From Chthoniobacterales bacterium (lineage in GTDB: Bacteria; Verrucomicrobiota; Verrucomicrobiia; Chthoniobacterales; DASVRZ01): DNA of 56,421 nt. The stretch spans positions 1 to 56,421 of the forward strand of contig JBDSQB010000021.1 in assembly GCA_039930045.1 (NCBI GenBank). Direction: 5' to 3'. Within the stretch, counting starts at the first letter, position 1. Every line of letters starts with the position of its first letter. The notes under the pieces were generated by a model. That model was given only the letters and a program-made list of their open reading frames with translations, was not told the DNA's origin and made no database searches. Positions 44,646-53,992 of this stretch are shown here, piece after piece. Both the position numbers and the translations under genes were made by a program.

Positions 44646-45125
44646 TTATTCAGCAGCCGGAGTCGCTTCGGTCTCAGCCGGAGCTTCCGTCTTTTCAGCC
44701 TTGGCCTTTTTGGGAGTCTTGGCTTTTTTTGGAGCCGCTTCCACAACAGGAGTTTCTTCCGCAACAACCGCCGTATCGACCCATTCGAGGAAAGCGACCG
44801 GAGCCGAGTCGCTCTTGCGCTGGCCGAGCTTGATGATGCGAGTGTAACCGCCGGCACGGGTGGCGGCGCGAGGGGCAACTTCATCAAACAATTTTTTGAC
44901 GATGTCGCTCTGGCGCAGCACGGCAAGGGCGGTGCGACGGGCATGGAGCGAGCCTTTTTTACCGAGGGTAACCATTTTCTCGGCAAGCGGGCGGACAGCC
45001 TTGGCTTTGGCGAGAGTGGTTTTGATGCGGCTATGCTCGATGAGGCTGCAAACCTGATTGGCGAGCAAAGCATTGCGGTGCTCGAACTTGCGGCCGAGCT
45101 TAATGGTTTTTACTTGATGGCGCAT
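44646..45125 (-). CDS. rplQ: 50S ribosomal protein L17
   Basis: 159 residues. The conserved core (MRHQVKTIKLGRKFEHRNALLANQVCSLIEHSRIKTTLAKAK to GGYTRIIKLGQRKSDSAPVAFLEWV) is normal. A C-terminal tail of ~40 residues rich in Ala, Lys, Glu and Thr is extra relative to typical L17 (~115-130 residues). Such tails occur in several phyla and are probably disordered. It follows rpoA by 24 bases. Confidence 0.97.
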   Translation of the reverse strand: MRHQVKTIKLGRKFEHRNALLANQVCSLIEHSRIKTTLAKAKAVRPLAEKMVTLGKKGSLHARRTALAVLRQSDIVKKLFDEVAPRAATRAGGYTRIIKLGQRKSDSAPVAFLEWVDTAVVAEETPVVEAAPKKAKTPKKAKAEKTEAPAETEATPAAE

Positions 45126-45149
45126 GGTGTTTCTCTAGGAAGAGTGAGT

Positions 45150-46160
45150 TTAATCAACGGCGGCTTCGCTCGGCAGATCGACCAGACCGGCTTCGAACTT
45201 GACGCCCAATCCGAGTCCGAGTTGAACCAGTTTGTCTTTGATTTCGTTGAGGGATTTCTTGCCAAAGTTGCGATACTTGAGCATCTCGGCCTCGGTTTTT
45301 TGCGCCAGTTGACCGACGGTGGTGATGTTGGCGTTGTTGAGGCAATTCGCGGCGCGAACGGAGAGTTCGATCTCGTTGACGCTCATGTTGAGGAGCTTCT
45401 TCAGGCGGCTGTTTTCCTGGCTGACGGCTTCCGGAGTTTCATCGAACTCAACGGCGTCCTCGTCGTAATTAACAAACACATCGAGGTGCTTGCGGAGGAT
45501 CGCGGAAGCTTGCAGCAAGGCGTCGTCTGGAGTGATGCGGCCATCGGTCCAGATTTCGATCACGAGTTTGTCGTAATCGGTGCGCTGGCCGACGCGTGTC
45601 GCCTCGACGGAATATTTCACGCGAGTGACGGGAGAGAAAATCGAATCAATCGCGATGACGCCAATCGCCTGATCGGCGGTCTTGTTTTCGTCGCCAGTGG
45701 CAAAACCACGACCGACTTTGACTTCGAGCTCGGCCTCAAATTTTTGCTTTTTGTCGAGCGTGCAGATGATTTGGTCCCGGTTCAGCACTTCGCATTGATT
45801 GCTGGACTGGATGTCGCCGGCGGTGATGGCACCTTCCTTGTTGACGGAAATGGTGAGGTTGCGGACTTCGTGGTCGTGCGCGGCAAATTTAACCTTCTTA
45901 AGGTTGAGCACGATGTCGGTAACGTCCTCGACGACGCCGGGGAGTGTGCCGAATTCGTGGAGCGCACCGTTGAGTTTCACGGAGGTGATGGCGGCACCTT
46001 CCAGAGAGGAAAGGAGCACACGGCGCAGGGAGTTGCCGATGGTGTGTCCGTAGCCGGCCTCGAAGGGCTCGGCGACAAACTTGGCAAAGGTATCAGTGGA
46101 GATCGCCTCATCTTTGGTGAGGGATTTCGGCATTTCAAAACGACCTAAACGAACGGGCAT
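45150..46160 (-). CDS. rpoA: DNA-directed RNA polymerase subunit alpha
   Basis: 336 residues. The N-terminal dimerisation domain has EPFEAGYGHTIGNSLRRVLLSSLEGAAI (about 31-58). The C-terminal domain has LSVRAANCLNNANITTVGQLAQKTEAEML and GKKSLNEIKDKLVQLGL, the DNA- and activator-binding helices. The usual upstream neighbours rpsM, rpsK and rpsD are absent; upstream lie a 193-bp gap without a gene and then the pseudopilin gene. So rpoA-rplQ stand apart from the main ribosomal operon. Confidence 0.98.
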   Translation of the reverse strand: MPVRLGRFEMPKSLTKDEAISTDTFAKFVAEPFEAGYGHTIGNSLRRVLLSSLEGAAITSVKLNGALHEFGTLPGVVEDVTDIVLNLKKVKFAAHDHEVRNLTISVNKEGAITAGDIQSSNQCEVLNRDQIICTLDKKQKFEAELEVKVGRGFATGDENKTADQAIGVIAIDSIFSPVTRVKYSVEATRVGQRTDYDKLVIEIWTDGRITPDDALLQASAILRKHLDVFVNYDEDAVEFDETPEAVSQENSRLKKLLNMSVNEIELSVRAANCLNNANITTVGQLAQKTEAEMLKYRNFGKKSLNEIKDKLVQLGLGLGVKFEAGLVDLPSEAAVD

Positions 46161-46353
46161 GGGATGTATTTTCTAATCACCGGGTTACCCCTGGCGCAAA
46201 TGGCCGACAATCCAATGATTGAGGCCCAGGGACCAACGGTGCGATTTCTTTTTCGCGCTGGGGTGTGGAAGAAAGACGCGATTGGCGTCCTTGGCAAATG
46301 GTTTTTGCAGATTCAGGAAAGAATGCTGCAATTCCGAGAGGCTGAACTGGTAA

Positions 46354-46941
46354 TCACCAGTTTTTTATCCATTTCAAGACATCGGTAGATGACCCACCCG
46401 TGGACCAAAGATCGAATGTTGGATTATTTCCGGGAGAAGGATTAGTCGGCGTCGCCTTTTCTGAGTTAGCTTGATAAATAGTCGAATACCCGTAGCTATT
46501 TCCCCAAGGGTCAACCACATAAAAAGTAGTCGTGTTCAATTGGTTAGGTTTGAACTCCATATACTGTTTACTTCCTGTGTCTAGTTTCCCGTCTGAGGCT
46601 GCTGCGCCACCCAATGCACTTGTGCCATCGCCGGATAGAGCTTGGTAAAGAACTTTGCTGGAATTTATGTAAGTGGATGGCGTTAACGTCGTGGGATTCA
46701 GAGAATCGGAATCTGCGCCTCGTGGATATGCCCCATTGTCCGCTTTATAGCTTTCCAAAGCGGCTTCCATGGCTTTGATTTCGCTTTCGGCACGGCTGCG
46801 GGCGGCTTTGTCCTGGACGAATTTAAAGGTGCCCAGAACCAATGCGGCCAAAATGCCAATGATGGTCATGACCGTCAGCAACTCGACCAGCGTGAAACCC
46901 TTAGAACGCCGGTTGCGGCAATATGAAAGGTGCATTTGCAT
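46354..46941 (-). CDS. gspG: type II secretion/type IV pilus pseudopilin (GspG-like)
   Basis: 195 residues. The prepilin peptidase site is KG-FTLVELLTVMTIIGILAALV, with Glu at +5 of the mature chain and a typical hydrophobic N-terminal helix. The AAARSRAESEIKAMEAALESYKADNGAYPRG region and the YVVDPWGNSYGYS segment match GspG pseudopilins. Length is greater than classic GspG (~140). The gene follows pilC/gspF immediately (stop and start adjoin). Confidence 0.9.
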   Translation of the reverse strand: MQMHLSYCRNRRSKGFTLVELLTVMTIIGILAALVLGTFKFVQDKAARSRAESEIKAMEAALESYKADNGAYPRGADSDSLNPTTLTPSTYINSSKVLYQALSGDGTSALGGAAASDGKLDTGSKQYMEFKPNQLNTTTFYVVDPWGNSYGYSTIYQANSEKATPTNPSPGNNPTFDLWSTGGSSTDVLKWIKNW

Positions 46942-48225
46942 TTAACCCGCTTGCATCGTGCTGATGATGGAGATCAGCGGAAGGAAGAGCGCAATGACGA
47001 TGGTTCCGACGACCACGGCCAAAAAGACGATCATGATCGGCTCCAACAGCGAGGTGAGTCCGGTGACGGCGTTATCAACTTCATCGTCGTAAACTTCGGC
47101 GATCTTCAGAAGCATTTCGGGTAATTGCCCCGTTTCCTCGCCGACGTCGATCATACTGATAACCATCGGTGGAAACACGCCGCTCGCCTCGAGGGGCTGC
47201 ACGATGGATTCACCTTCCTTGACGGAGTCGTGAACCTTGTTGATGGCGTCCGCGATGACTTGGTTGCCGGCGGTTTCGCGGGTGATGTTCAACGCCTGCA
47301 AAATGGGGACACCGCTCGTGACGAGCGTTCCCAAAGTGCGGGTAAAACGGGAGATGGCCGTCTTGCGAATCAGGTCGCCGAAGAGCGGCATTTTGAGTTT
47401 GATCCGGTCGAGAATGACTTTTCCTGCTGGAGTTCCTGCGAAGAAATTATAGCCAATCACCAAGCCAACGACGGCAGGGATGATGATTAAGATGTGATCC
47501 TTCAGCAGATTGCTGCAATTGATCACGAAAACTGTCAGACCGGGGAGCGGCTTGCCGTTCAACATATCCCGGAAGATCTGCTCGAACTTCGGCACGATGA
47601 ATACGAGCAGGAAGCCCATGATCGCGACGGCGATGAAGAGCACGATGACCGGATAAAACATGGCCGCGACGACCTTGTTTTTGATCTTCTGCGCCTTTTC
47701 CTGGAACTCCGCCAGACGGATGAGAACGAGTTCGAGCACGCCGCCGAGTTCGCCTGCTTTCACCATATTGACGTAGAGCTTGTTGAAAATTTTCGGGTGA
47801 CCAGCGAGGCTTTCCGAGAAGGTGCTGCCGCCCTGCACAGTGTCAGCGAGCTGGGTAATGGTCGCCTTCAAAACTGGGTCGCGCTCCTGTTTGGCGAGCA
47901 CCGTCAGGCCACGTAACAGTGGAAGTCCGGCGTCGATCAGCGTGGCGAGCTGACGGGTAAAAATCATCAGCACCTTGGGCTTGATCGTGCTCTTTTTGAA
48001 GAGCGGCTTTTTAGTTTTCGAGGCAGCGGACGTCTGGGCGATTTTCGTCGCCGTTTTCTTGACTGCCTTGCTGGAGGCACCGGCCGAGCCTTCCGCGAGG
48101 ACGCTGGTGGGGAAATATCCAGACTGCCGGAGTTGTGCGACGGCGTCGTTGGAGTCGGCGGCGTCTATGACTCCGGTGTTTTCCTGTCCGCGGGCATCGA
48201 GGGCGACGTAATTAAATCTGGCCAT
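46942..48225 (-). CDS. pilC: type IV pilus/type II secretion inner-membrane platform protein (PilC/GspF)
   Basis: 427 residues. A short N-terminal domain (ARFNYVALDARGQENTGVIDAADSNDAVAQLRQSGYFPTSV) is followed by two GspF domains of ~120 residues, with motifs LATLIDAGLPLLRGL and LGTLVTSGVPILQALNI, and membrane spans near 220, 270 and the C-terminus. It forms the platform on which the ATPase hexamer drives pilin assembly. Starts 77 bases after the gspE/pilB stop. Confidence 0.96.
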   Translation of the reverse strand: MARFNYVALDARGQENTGVIDAADSNDAVAQLRQSGYFPTSVLAEGSAGASSKAVKKTATKIAQTSAASKTKKPLFKKSTIKPKVLMIFTRQLATLIDAGLPLLRGLTVLAKQERDPVLKATITQLADTVQGGSTFSESLAGHPKIFNKLYVNMVKAGELGGVLELVLIRLAEFQEKAQKIKNKVVAAMFYPVIVLFIAVAIMGFLLVFIVPKFEQIFRDMLNGKPLPGLTVFVINCSNLLKDHILIIIPAVVGLVIGYNFFAGTPAGKVILDRIKLKMPLFGDLIRKTAISRFTRTLGTLVTSGVPILQALNITRETAGNQVIADAINKVHDSVKEGESIVQPLEASGVFPPMVISMIDVGEETGQLPEMLLKIAEVYDDEVDNAVTGLTSLLEPIMIVFLAVVVGTIVIALFLPLISIISTMQAG

Positions 48226-48302
48226 ATTCTAGGGGGTGGTGAAGCAGCTGGGTGCAAGGTAACTTTTTCTGCGGGAATGTCGATGGTGAAAAGGTTCTTT
48301 TC

Positions 48303-49985
48303 TTAGGTGTATTTGACGACTTCCTCAATGGTAGTTTCCCCGTCAAAAATGCTTCGCAGGCCATCCTCGCGCAGGGTGACCATGCCGAGTTCGATCGCTT
48401 TCTGCCGTAGGACGAGCGACGGCGCGCGCTGGTTGATCATTTCGCGAATCGGGTCGGTGACATCGAGCAATTCGTAGATGCCCTTGCGGCCTTTGTAGCC
48501 GGTATTGTTGCAGTGATCGCAGCCTTTGCCGTAGAAAAAATTCTTGTCGCCGATGTCGTGCGGCGAGAGCCCGAGCTGGGCGAGCAGAGCCTCGCTCGGC
48601 TCATACGGAGTGCGGCATTGCGGACAAATTTTCCGGATGAGACGCTGCGCCAGCACGCCTTCGAGCGCGGCAGAAATCAGAAACGGCTCGACTCCCATGT
48701 CTATCAGACGGGCGACTGCACCAGGGGCGTCGTTGGTGTGCAACGTGGTCAGTACCAAGTGACCGGTGAGCGAGGCTTGAATGGAAATCTGCGCCGTCTC
48801 CAAGTCGCGGGTTTCCCCGACCATGATGCGATCCGGGTCCTGACGCAAAAACGCCCGCAGCACACGTGCGAAGCTGAGTCCGATGGCGTCGTTTACTGGC
48901 ACTTGCATGATGCCTTCCATGTCGTATTCGACAGGGTCCTCGGCAGTCAGGAGTTTGGAATCAATCGTGTTGATCCGGCGCAGGCAAGAGTAGAGCGTGG
49001 TCGTTTTTCCAGAACCCGTCGGGCCGGTGACGATGAAAATGCCGTTCGGTTTCTCGATGGTCTTGAGGATGTATTGGTAGAGCGCATCGGGCATTCCGAG
49101 CGTTTCCAAGTCCAGATTCACCGACGATCTGTCCAGCACACGGAGCACGACGCTCTCGCCAAATTGCGTGGGCAAAGTCGAGACACGCATGTCCACCGCG
49201 CGTCCGGCGATGGTCTTTTGAATGCGGCCATCCTGCGGCAGGCGGCGTTCGGCGATGTTTAAGTTCGCCAGCACTTTCAGACGCGAAATCACCGGCAGCG
49301 CCAAGTGACGCGGCGGCGGTGCCATTTCGTAGAGCGCGCCATCCACCCGGTAGCGAATCTTAAATTCATACTCAAACGGCTCGAAATGAATGTCACTCGC
49401 CCGATCCTGAATCGCCTGATAGAGAATCAAATCGACGAACTTGATGATCGGAGTTGCATTCGCTTCAGCCTCGCCGCCGCCGGCACCGACATTTTCCAGA
49501 AGTTGCAGTTCCTCGCCGCCAAACGATGCCATGATGTCGCTCATGGACGCCGAATCGGAGCCGTAGCTCGTTAAAATCAGCTCATCCACCTTGTCCGGAT
49601 CGGCCACCACCACTCGAATGTCGCGACTTGCCGCAAAGCGCAATTCCTCGACCGTGTCGCCATTCAGCGGATCGGAAAGCGCCACCAAAATCGCACCGTC
49701 CTGCTCGCCCAGAGGGAGCGCTCCATGGAGCCGGGCCAGACCCGCCGGGAGCAGGCGCAATGTCTCATGGGGAATGACCACTTCCGTCAGGTCGTAATAT
49801 TCCGTGCCGAGGTTTTCGGCGACCTTGGTGAGAAATTCTGCGGAACTCTGAAAATAACCGAAGTCCACCAGCAATTGCTCGACGGGTTTGCCGCTTTGGG
49901 CGGCTTCCTGGAGGATGTCCTCCGACTGGGTGCGAGTCATGACGCCGTTTTCGACGAGCATGTCGGTGACCATTTTTGCGTTCAT
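48303..49985 (-). CDS. pilB: GspE/PilB-family assembly ATPase (copy 1)
   Basis: 560 residues. An N-terminal MshEN-like domain (about 1-150) precedes the ATPase core with FVTGPTGSGKTTTLYS-type Walker A (near residue 325), an Asp box around EDPVEYDMEGIMQVPVN, Walker B RAFLRQDPDRIMVGE and His box LTTLHTND. A zinc-binding CPQC...CDHC pair lies near residue 465. Powers pilin polymerisation or secretion. Adjacent to pilC, with which it probably works. Confidence 0.95.
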   Translation of the reverse strand: MNAKMVTDMLVENGVMTRTQSEDILQEAAQSGKPVEQLLVDFGYFQSSAEFLTKVAENLGTEYYDLTEVVIPHETLRLLPAGLARLHGALPLGEQDGAILVALSDPLNGDTVEELRFAASRDIRVVVADPDKVDELILTSYGSDSASMSDIMASFGGEELQLLENVGAGGGEAEANATPIIKFVDLILYQAIQDRASDIHFEPFEYEFKIRYRVDGALYEMAPPPRHLALPVISRLKVLANLNIAERRLPQDGRIQKTIAGRAVDMRVSTLPTQFGESVVLRVLDRSSVNLDLETLGMPDALYQYILKTIEKPNGIFIVTGPTGSGKTTTLYSCLRRINTIDSKLLTAEDPVEYDMEGIMQVPVNDAIGLSFARVLRAFLRQDPDRIMVGETRDLETAQISIQASLTGHLVLTTLHTNDAPGAVARLIDMGVEPFLISAALEGVLAQRLIRKICPQCRTPYEPSEALLAQLGLSPHDIGDKNFFYGKGCDHCNNTGYKGRKGIYELLDVTDPIREMINQRAPSLVLRQKAIELGMVTLREDGLRSIFDGETTIEEVVKYT

Positions 49986-50080
49986 AATGTTCTGTTGGCG
50001 GAGGGGTGAAAACTAACTTCCCGCAGAATAGGTTTTTTGCCAGTCTCGAAAAGCATTTTGCAAAGAAATCTGAGATTCGT

Positions 50081-51160
50081 CTAACACTGCGGCACGCGGC
50101 CTTGCAGGAGTTGTTTCAGGCCGCTCACGTCCTGCGCTTTGCCGAGCATTTCCTCCTGGCTGATCGTGCCGTCGAGATAGAGCTGGACCAAGTGCGAGTC
50201 GAGCGTGTTCATCCCGAGCTTCGCGCCGGTCTGGATGTCGTTCGTGATGCGAAAGGTTTTTCCCTCGCGGATAAATGCGCCGATGGATGGCGTATTGATC
50301 ATCACTTCAAACGCCGCGACCCGGCCCGTGCCGTCTTTTTTCGGCAGCAATAATTGGGAAACCACCGCGCGCAGGTTGATGCTGAGTTGCACTCGAATCT
50401 GCTCCTGCTGCTCGGGCGGAAACGCGTCGATCAGCCGGTCCACGGTTCGCGCCGAGCCCGTGGTATGCACGGTGGAAAACACCAGATGTCCCGTCTCGGC
50501 GGCGGTGATGGCGGCCTCAATCGTCTCCAGGTCGCGCATTTCGCCGACGAGAATCACGTCCGGGTCCTGCCGCAGGGCGCGGCGCAGGGCCTCGGCGAAA
50601 TTCGGCACGTCCACGCCGATCTCACGCTGGTTGACGATCGCCCGCTGATGCGAATGATAGTACTCGATCGGGTCCTCGATGGTAACGATGTGACACGCCT
50701 TCGTGCGATTGATCACGTCGAGCATCGACGCCAGCGTCGTCGTTTTTCCCGAGCCTGTCGGACCGGCGACGAGCACGAGGCCGCGCGGCAGATCCAGCAA
50801 TCCGCCCACACTCGGCGGCAGCCCGATTTCCTCCAAGGTTCGGATCTGACTCGGAATGAGGCGCGCAACGAGACCGATGACGCCTTTCTGCCGGAAAATG
50901 CTGCATCGAAAGCGGTCCCCGGATTCCATGGCAAAGGCAAAATCCACAGTCGAGTGCGAGTTGAGTTGCGCGACTTGGTCACCGTTGGCGAGGTCGGTGG
51001 CGAACCGGCTGGCGTCCTCCGCGTTAACGAAAGGCAGGTCGAGCCGCACGAGTTCACCGTGAATCCGCAGGACGGGCGGCGCGCCCACAGAGATATGCAA
51101 GTCCGATGCGTCGCGCTCGCAGACCATTCGCAGTAGGTCTTCGATGACGAGGGGAAACAT
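50081..51160 (-). CDS. pilT: twitching motility/pilus retraction ATPase PilT
   Basis: 359 residues, PilT length, without the N-terminal MshEN domain of PilB. Walker A is GPTGSGKTT (about 133-141), Walker B is RRALRQDPDVILVGEMRD and the His box is FSTVHTTGSA. The retraction-specific C-terminal motif appears as SIGAFIREGKTF. PilT depolymerises type IV pili, so the cluster probably serves pili or twitching rather than only secretion. It lies between the two PilB-type genes. Confidence 0.95.
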   Translation of the reverse strand: MFPLVIEDLLRMVCERDASDLHISVGAPPVLRIHGELVRLDLPFVNAEDASRFATDLANGDQVAQLNSHSTVDFAFAMESGDRFRCSIFRQKGVIGLVARLIPSQIRTLEEIGLPPSVGGLLDLPRGLVLVAGPTGSGKTTTLASMLDVINRTKACHIVTIEDPIEYYHSHQRAIVNQREIGVDVPNFAEALRRALRQDPDVILVGEMRDLETIEAAITAAETGHLVFSTVHTTGSARTVDRLIDAFPPEQQEQIRVQLSINLRAVVSQLLLPKKDGTGRVAAFEVMINTPSIGAFIREGKTFRITNDIQTGAKLGMNTLDSHLVQLYLDGTISQEEMLGKAQDVSGLKQLLQGRVPQC

Positions 51161-51175
51161 GAGCGGAGTTAGAGC

Positions 51176-52879
51176 CTAATCTGCGTCCGACATTGTGGTG
51201 GTCACGACCTCATCGACGGACGTGAGTCCGGCCAAAACCTTGCGCACGCCATCCTCGCGCAGGGTGCGCATCCCGAGTTCGCGGGCGCGTTTGCGCAACT
51301 GAATCGTGGAGCTGCGGTCGTTCACCATGCGGCGGACTTCGTCGTCAATTTTGAAGATTTCAAAGATGCCCATGCGTCCGCGATAACCCCGGCGACGGCA
51401 TTCGGGACAACCCACAGGTTCCATCACCGTCGCGTCGGTGACCTGGCGCGGATCGAGGCGCAGGGCGCGATAATCGACGTCGGTGAGGGTGTGATACGTC
51501 TTGCAGGCGGGGCAAAGTTTCCGCACCAAACGCTGGGCGAGCACGGCTCGAATGGAACTCGCCACGAGGAAGGGTTTGACTCCGATATCGACGAGACGGG
51601 CGACGGCGCTCGGGGCGTCGTTGGTGTGCAAGGTGCTGAAAACCAAGTGGCCGGTGAGCGAGGCATTGATGGCGATGCTGGCCGTTTCCAAGTCACGAAT
51701 CTCTCCGATCATGATGATATTCGGCGCCTGGCGCAGCATGGAGCGGAGCGCGGCGGGGAAGGTCATGCCCACGTCGGTGTTCACCTGCACCTGATTGATG
51801 CCATTGAGCTGGTACTCGACCGGGTCCTCGACGGTGATGATTTTTCGGTCGGGCCGGTTGATGTAATTGAGGCAGCCGTAGAGCGTGGTGGTCTTGCCAG
51901 AACCCGTCGGGCCGGTGACGAGCACGATGCCGTCGGGCAAGGCAATGAGGGCTTCCATTTCCTCCTGGTCGTCGGTGAGGAAGCCAAGTTCGGGCAGGCC
52001 GAGGGTGAGGCTCGACTTGTCGAGAATACGCATGACGACGCTTTCGCCATGGTTGGTGGGCACGGTGGAAACGCGCAGATCGATCTGATTCTTGCCCATT
52101 TTCACCTGAATGCGGCCGTCCTGCGGCAGGCGCTTTTCCGCAATGCTCATGGAGCCGGTCATGATCTTGAGGCGGCTGATGATGGCCGACTGCAATTTCT
52201 TCGGCGGGCTCTGCATTTCCATCAACTGGCCGTCCACCCGGAAGCGCACGCGGAAGCTTTTTTCCATGGGCTCGAGGTGAATGTCGCTCGCCCGGTTTTT
52301 GTAGGCCTCGACGATGAGCATCGTGACCATCTTAATGATCGGCGCGTCGCCGCCATCGCCCTCGGCCCCCTCGCCCACGGTGGAGACGGTGTCGTCGCCG
52401 TCGAGGGAGATGCCCAGTTTTCCCTCGATGCTGGCCGAAGCGTCGTCGGCGGAACCGTAGTATTGAATGAGGGCGTTTTTGATTTGGCCCTCGGTCGCGC
52501 AGACAAATTCGATCTCGCGATGGAGCAGATGGATCAGCGAATCGAAGGTCTCGAAACCGAGCGGATTGCTCGTGGCGATGACGAGCATCTGGTCGTTTTT
52601 CGCGACAGGAATGACGTGGTAACGCCGGGCGATGTCCGCTGGCAATTCCGCGATCACCTCGGGCTGGATCGGACTCTGGGTGAGATCGTAAAATTCCATG
52701 CTCGACTGAGCGGCGAGCGTGCGGGAAATGTCCTCCTCGGTGACGATTTTTTGATCGACGAGATATTCGACCATGCTGCCTCCATTGGCCACGGCATCAC
52801 GGGCGGCCTCCAGTTGATTGCGGGAAACCAGACCGACATCCTGGAGGATTTGAACTACGTAATCTTCGTCGTTGAGCAC
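51176..52879 (-). CDS. pilB: GspE/PilB-family assembly ATPase (copy 2)
   Basis: 567 residues if translation starts at GTG 52879 (VLNDEDYVVQILQDVGLVSRNQL); the frame is open to 53026, but the added residues are not family-like. An MshEN domain (about 1-150) is followed by the ATPase core: GPTGSGKTTTLYG, RSMLRQAPNIIMIGEIRD, FSTLHTNDAPSAV and the zinc motif CPAC...CPECRRRG. Clearly paralogous to the 48303-49985 gene. The two may serve separate pilus and secretion machines. Confidence 0.93.
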   Translation of the reverse strand: MLNDEDYVVQILQDVGLVSRNQLEAARDAVANGGSMVEYLVDQKIVTEEDISRTLAAQSSMEFYDLTQSPIQPEVIAELPADIARRYHVIPVAKNDQMLVIATSNPLGFETFDSLIHLLHREIEFVCATEGQIKNALIQYYGSADDASASIEGKLGISLDGDDTVSTVGEGAEGDGGDAPIIKMVTMLIVEAYKNRASDIHLEPMEKSFRVRFRVDGQLMEMQSPPKKLQSAIISRLKIMTGSMSIAEKRLPQDGRIQVKMGKNQIDLRVSTVPTNHGESVVMRILDKSSLTLGLPELGFLTDDQEEMEALIALPDGIVLVTGPTGSGKTTTLYGCLNYINRPDRKIITVEDPVEYQLNGINQVQVNTDVGMTFPAALRSMLRQAPNIIMIGEIRDLETASIAINASLTGHLVFSTLHTNDAPSAVARLVDIGVKPFLVASSIRAVLAQRLVRKLCPACKTYHTLTDVDYRALRLDPRQVTDATVMEPVGCPECRRRGYRGRMGIFEIFKIDDEVRRMVNDRSSTIQLRKRARELGMRTLREDGVRKVLAGLTSVDEVVTTTMSDAD

Positions 52880-53052
52880 AAGGGGGAGGGTTTGAGCCCA
52901 AAACCTACGGAGCGGCCCTCTTCGTGTCAACGGATGCGAAGGACGAAATGCAAATTGGCAAAAAAATCCTCCTTGAGCCGCAGACCACCTCAGCTCACCG
53001 AGCATCTCCAGTCCGACCAGTTCCACAAACGAAAGAGGCCGCCGTCGCCATC

Positions 53053-53229
53053 ATGCTCAAACTCTCGCACACCCTTTGGGGCACCCTCCACCATCAACAA
53101 CCCTTCAATCCTTCTTTGTTTTACCAACGCAAGAAAGCCATCGTGGCCGTTGCGCGGCAACGGGCCGTCCATCTCTGGCGGCTCCACACCGGCCAATGCA
53201 GCGCAGGACAACTCGGCCTCACCCTCTAA
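53053..53229 (+). pseudogene. IS110-family transposase C-terminal remnant
   Basis: About 58 codons read MLKLSHTLWGTLHH and then RKKAIVAVARQRAVHLWRLHTGQCSAGQLGL, which resembles the C-terminal end of IS110/IS116/IS902 transposases. No DEDD catalytic domain is present upstream; the remaining sequence is the start of the pilB-like gene on the other strand. Judged a fossil of an insertion sequence near the integron array. Recognition is from memory of the family and not verified. Confidence 0.5.
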
Positions 53230-53790
53230 CCAAAAACTAACCTTTCGAGATTAAACCTCTTTCCACCTAACATCGCCTATCGAGTCATCGACCAAACGCT
53301 AGATACACCTTCGCGCCACCTTTGGGTCGTGGCGTTAGTTTGCAGCCTAACCTGAACCATCCGGCAGGAGAGTTCGACGCTATAGATTAAACAACGCCCG
53401 TGATCCGCTGATACCGACTGGATAGGTCATATTGCGCTGACTAACATACCAACCACAGAGTCATGCGCGGATAGACCGTTGTTAGACCAACGAGACTCTT
53501 TCGCAGCGGGTGCCGCCACAAAGACACACTGAAAACCACACACCACTAGAAGAATGAAAATAAACCTGCGGCACTTGGAAGAGAACGGGGAACCACAGCG
53601 CGCGTAGCGCATAGCCAGCCTTCTCTCCTATTCTACATTCCCTGCTGGCATTTCCCCGAACCCCTCCTCTAGGGGGGGTAACAGCTCTCCGGTCACACCA
53701 AACTAACTCACCAAAACTAACCAACAACTCCGCCTCTCACATCAACCTTAACTTGACACCTTTCATAGGGGTTAGGCCACATGGTCATCT
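53230..53790. other. gene-free interval ending in an integron core-site half
   Basis: No convincing gene in ~560 bases; the short minus frames at 53427-53727 lack codon structure. The words CTAAC and GTTAG are frequent. A GTTAGGC core (53771-53777) forms the R''-type box (GCCTAAC on minus) at the left end of the last cassette, but a matching R' box with normal arms was not found, so this attC is degenerate or truncated. This is the distal end of the cassette array. Confidence 0.6.
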
Positions 53791-53970
53791 CTACTTCCGA
53801 ACTACTTTGTGGATCAAAAGGCTGATCAAAAAATAGACAGCCGCGAACGCGCTCGCAAATATGATAAGACGCGTCTTAATGTCCGATGCGCCGTTCGACT
53901 TCCAAATAAACCACACACACAACGTGGCTATCGCGGATGCTGCCAATGTCTGCTTGATTAAAGGTTTCAT
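53791..53970 (-). CDS. integron cassette ORF: small two-span membrane protein
   Basis: 59 residues from MKPLIKQTLAASAIATLCVWF (ATG 53970); a start at 53988 would add six residues. Two membrane helices (about 7-24 and 35-54) and a basic tail (HKVVRK). The start lies 23 bases inside the cassette after the attC at 53993-54095, a normal cassette geometry. No family recognised. Confidence 0.65.
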   Translation of the reverse strand: MKPLIKQTLAASAIATLCVWFIWKSNGASDIKTRLIIFASAFAAVYFLISLLIHKVVRK

Positions 53971-53992
53971 AAATCTACAAATGCTCAATGTG

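Noticed and set aside
52924-53229. Complete 101-residue protein
   Set aside because: Only the last ~58 residues resemble a known family (IS110 C-terminus); the first part is antisense to the pilB-like gene's upstream region.
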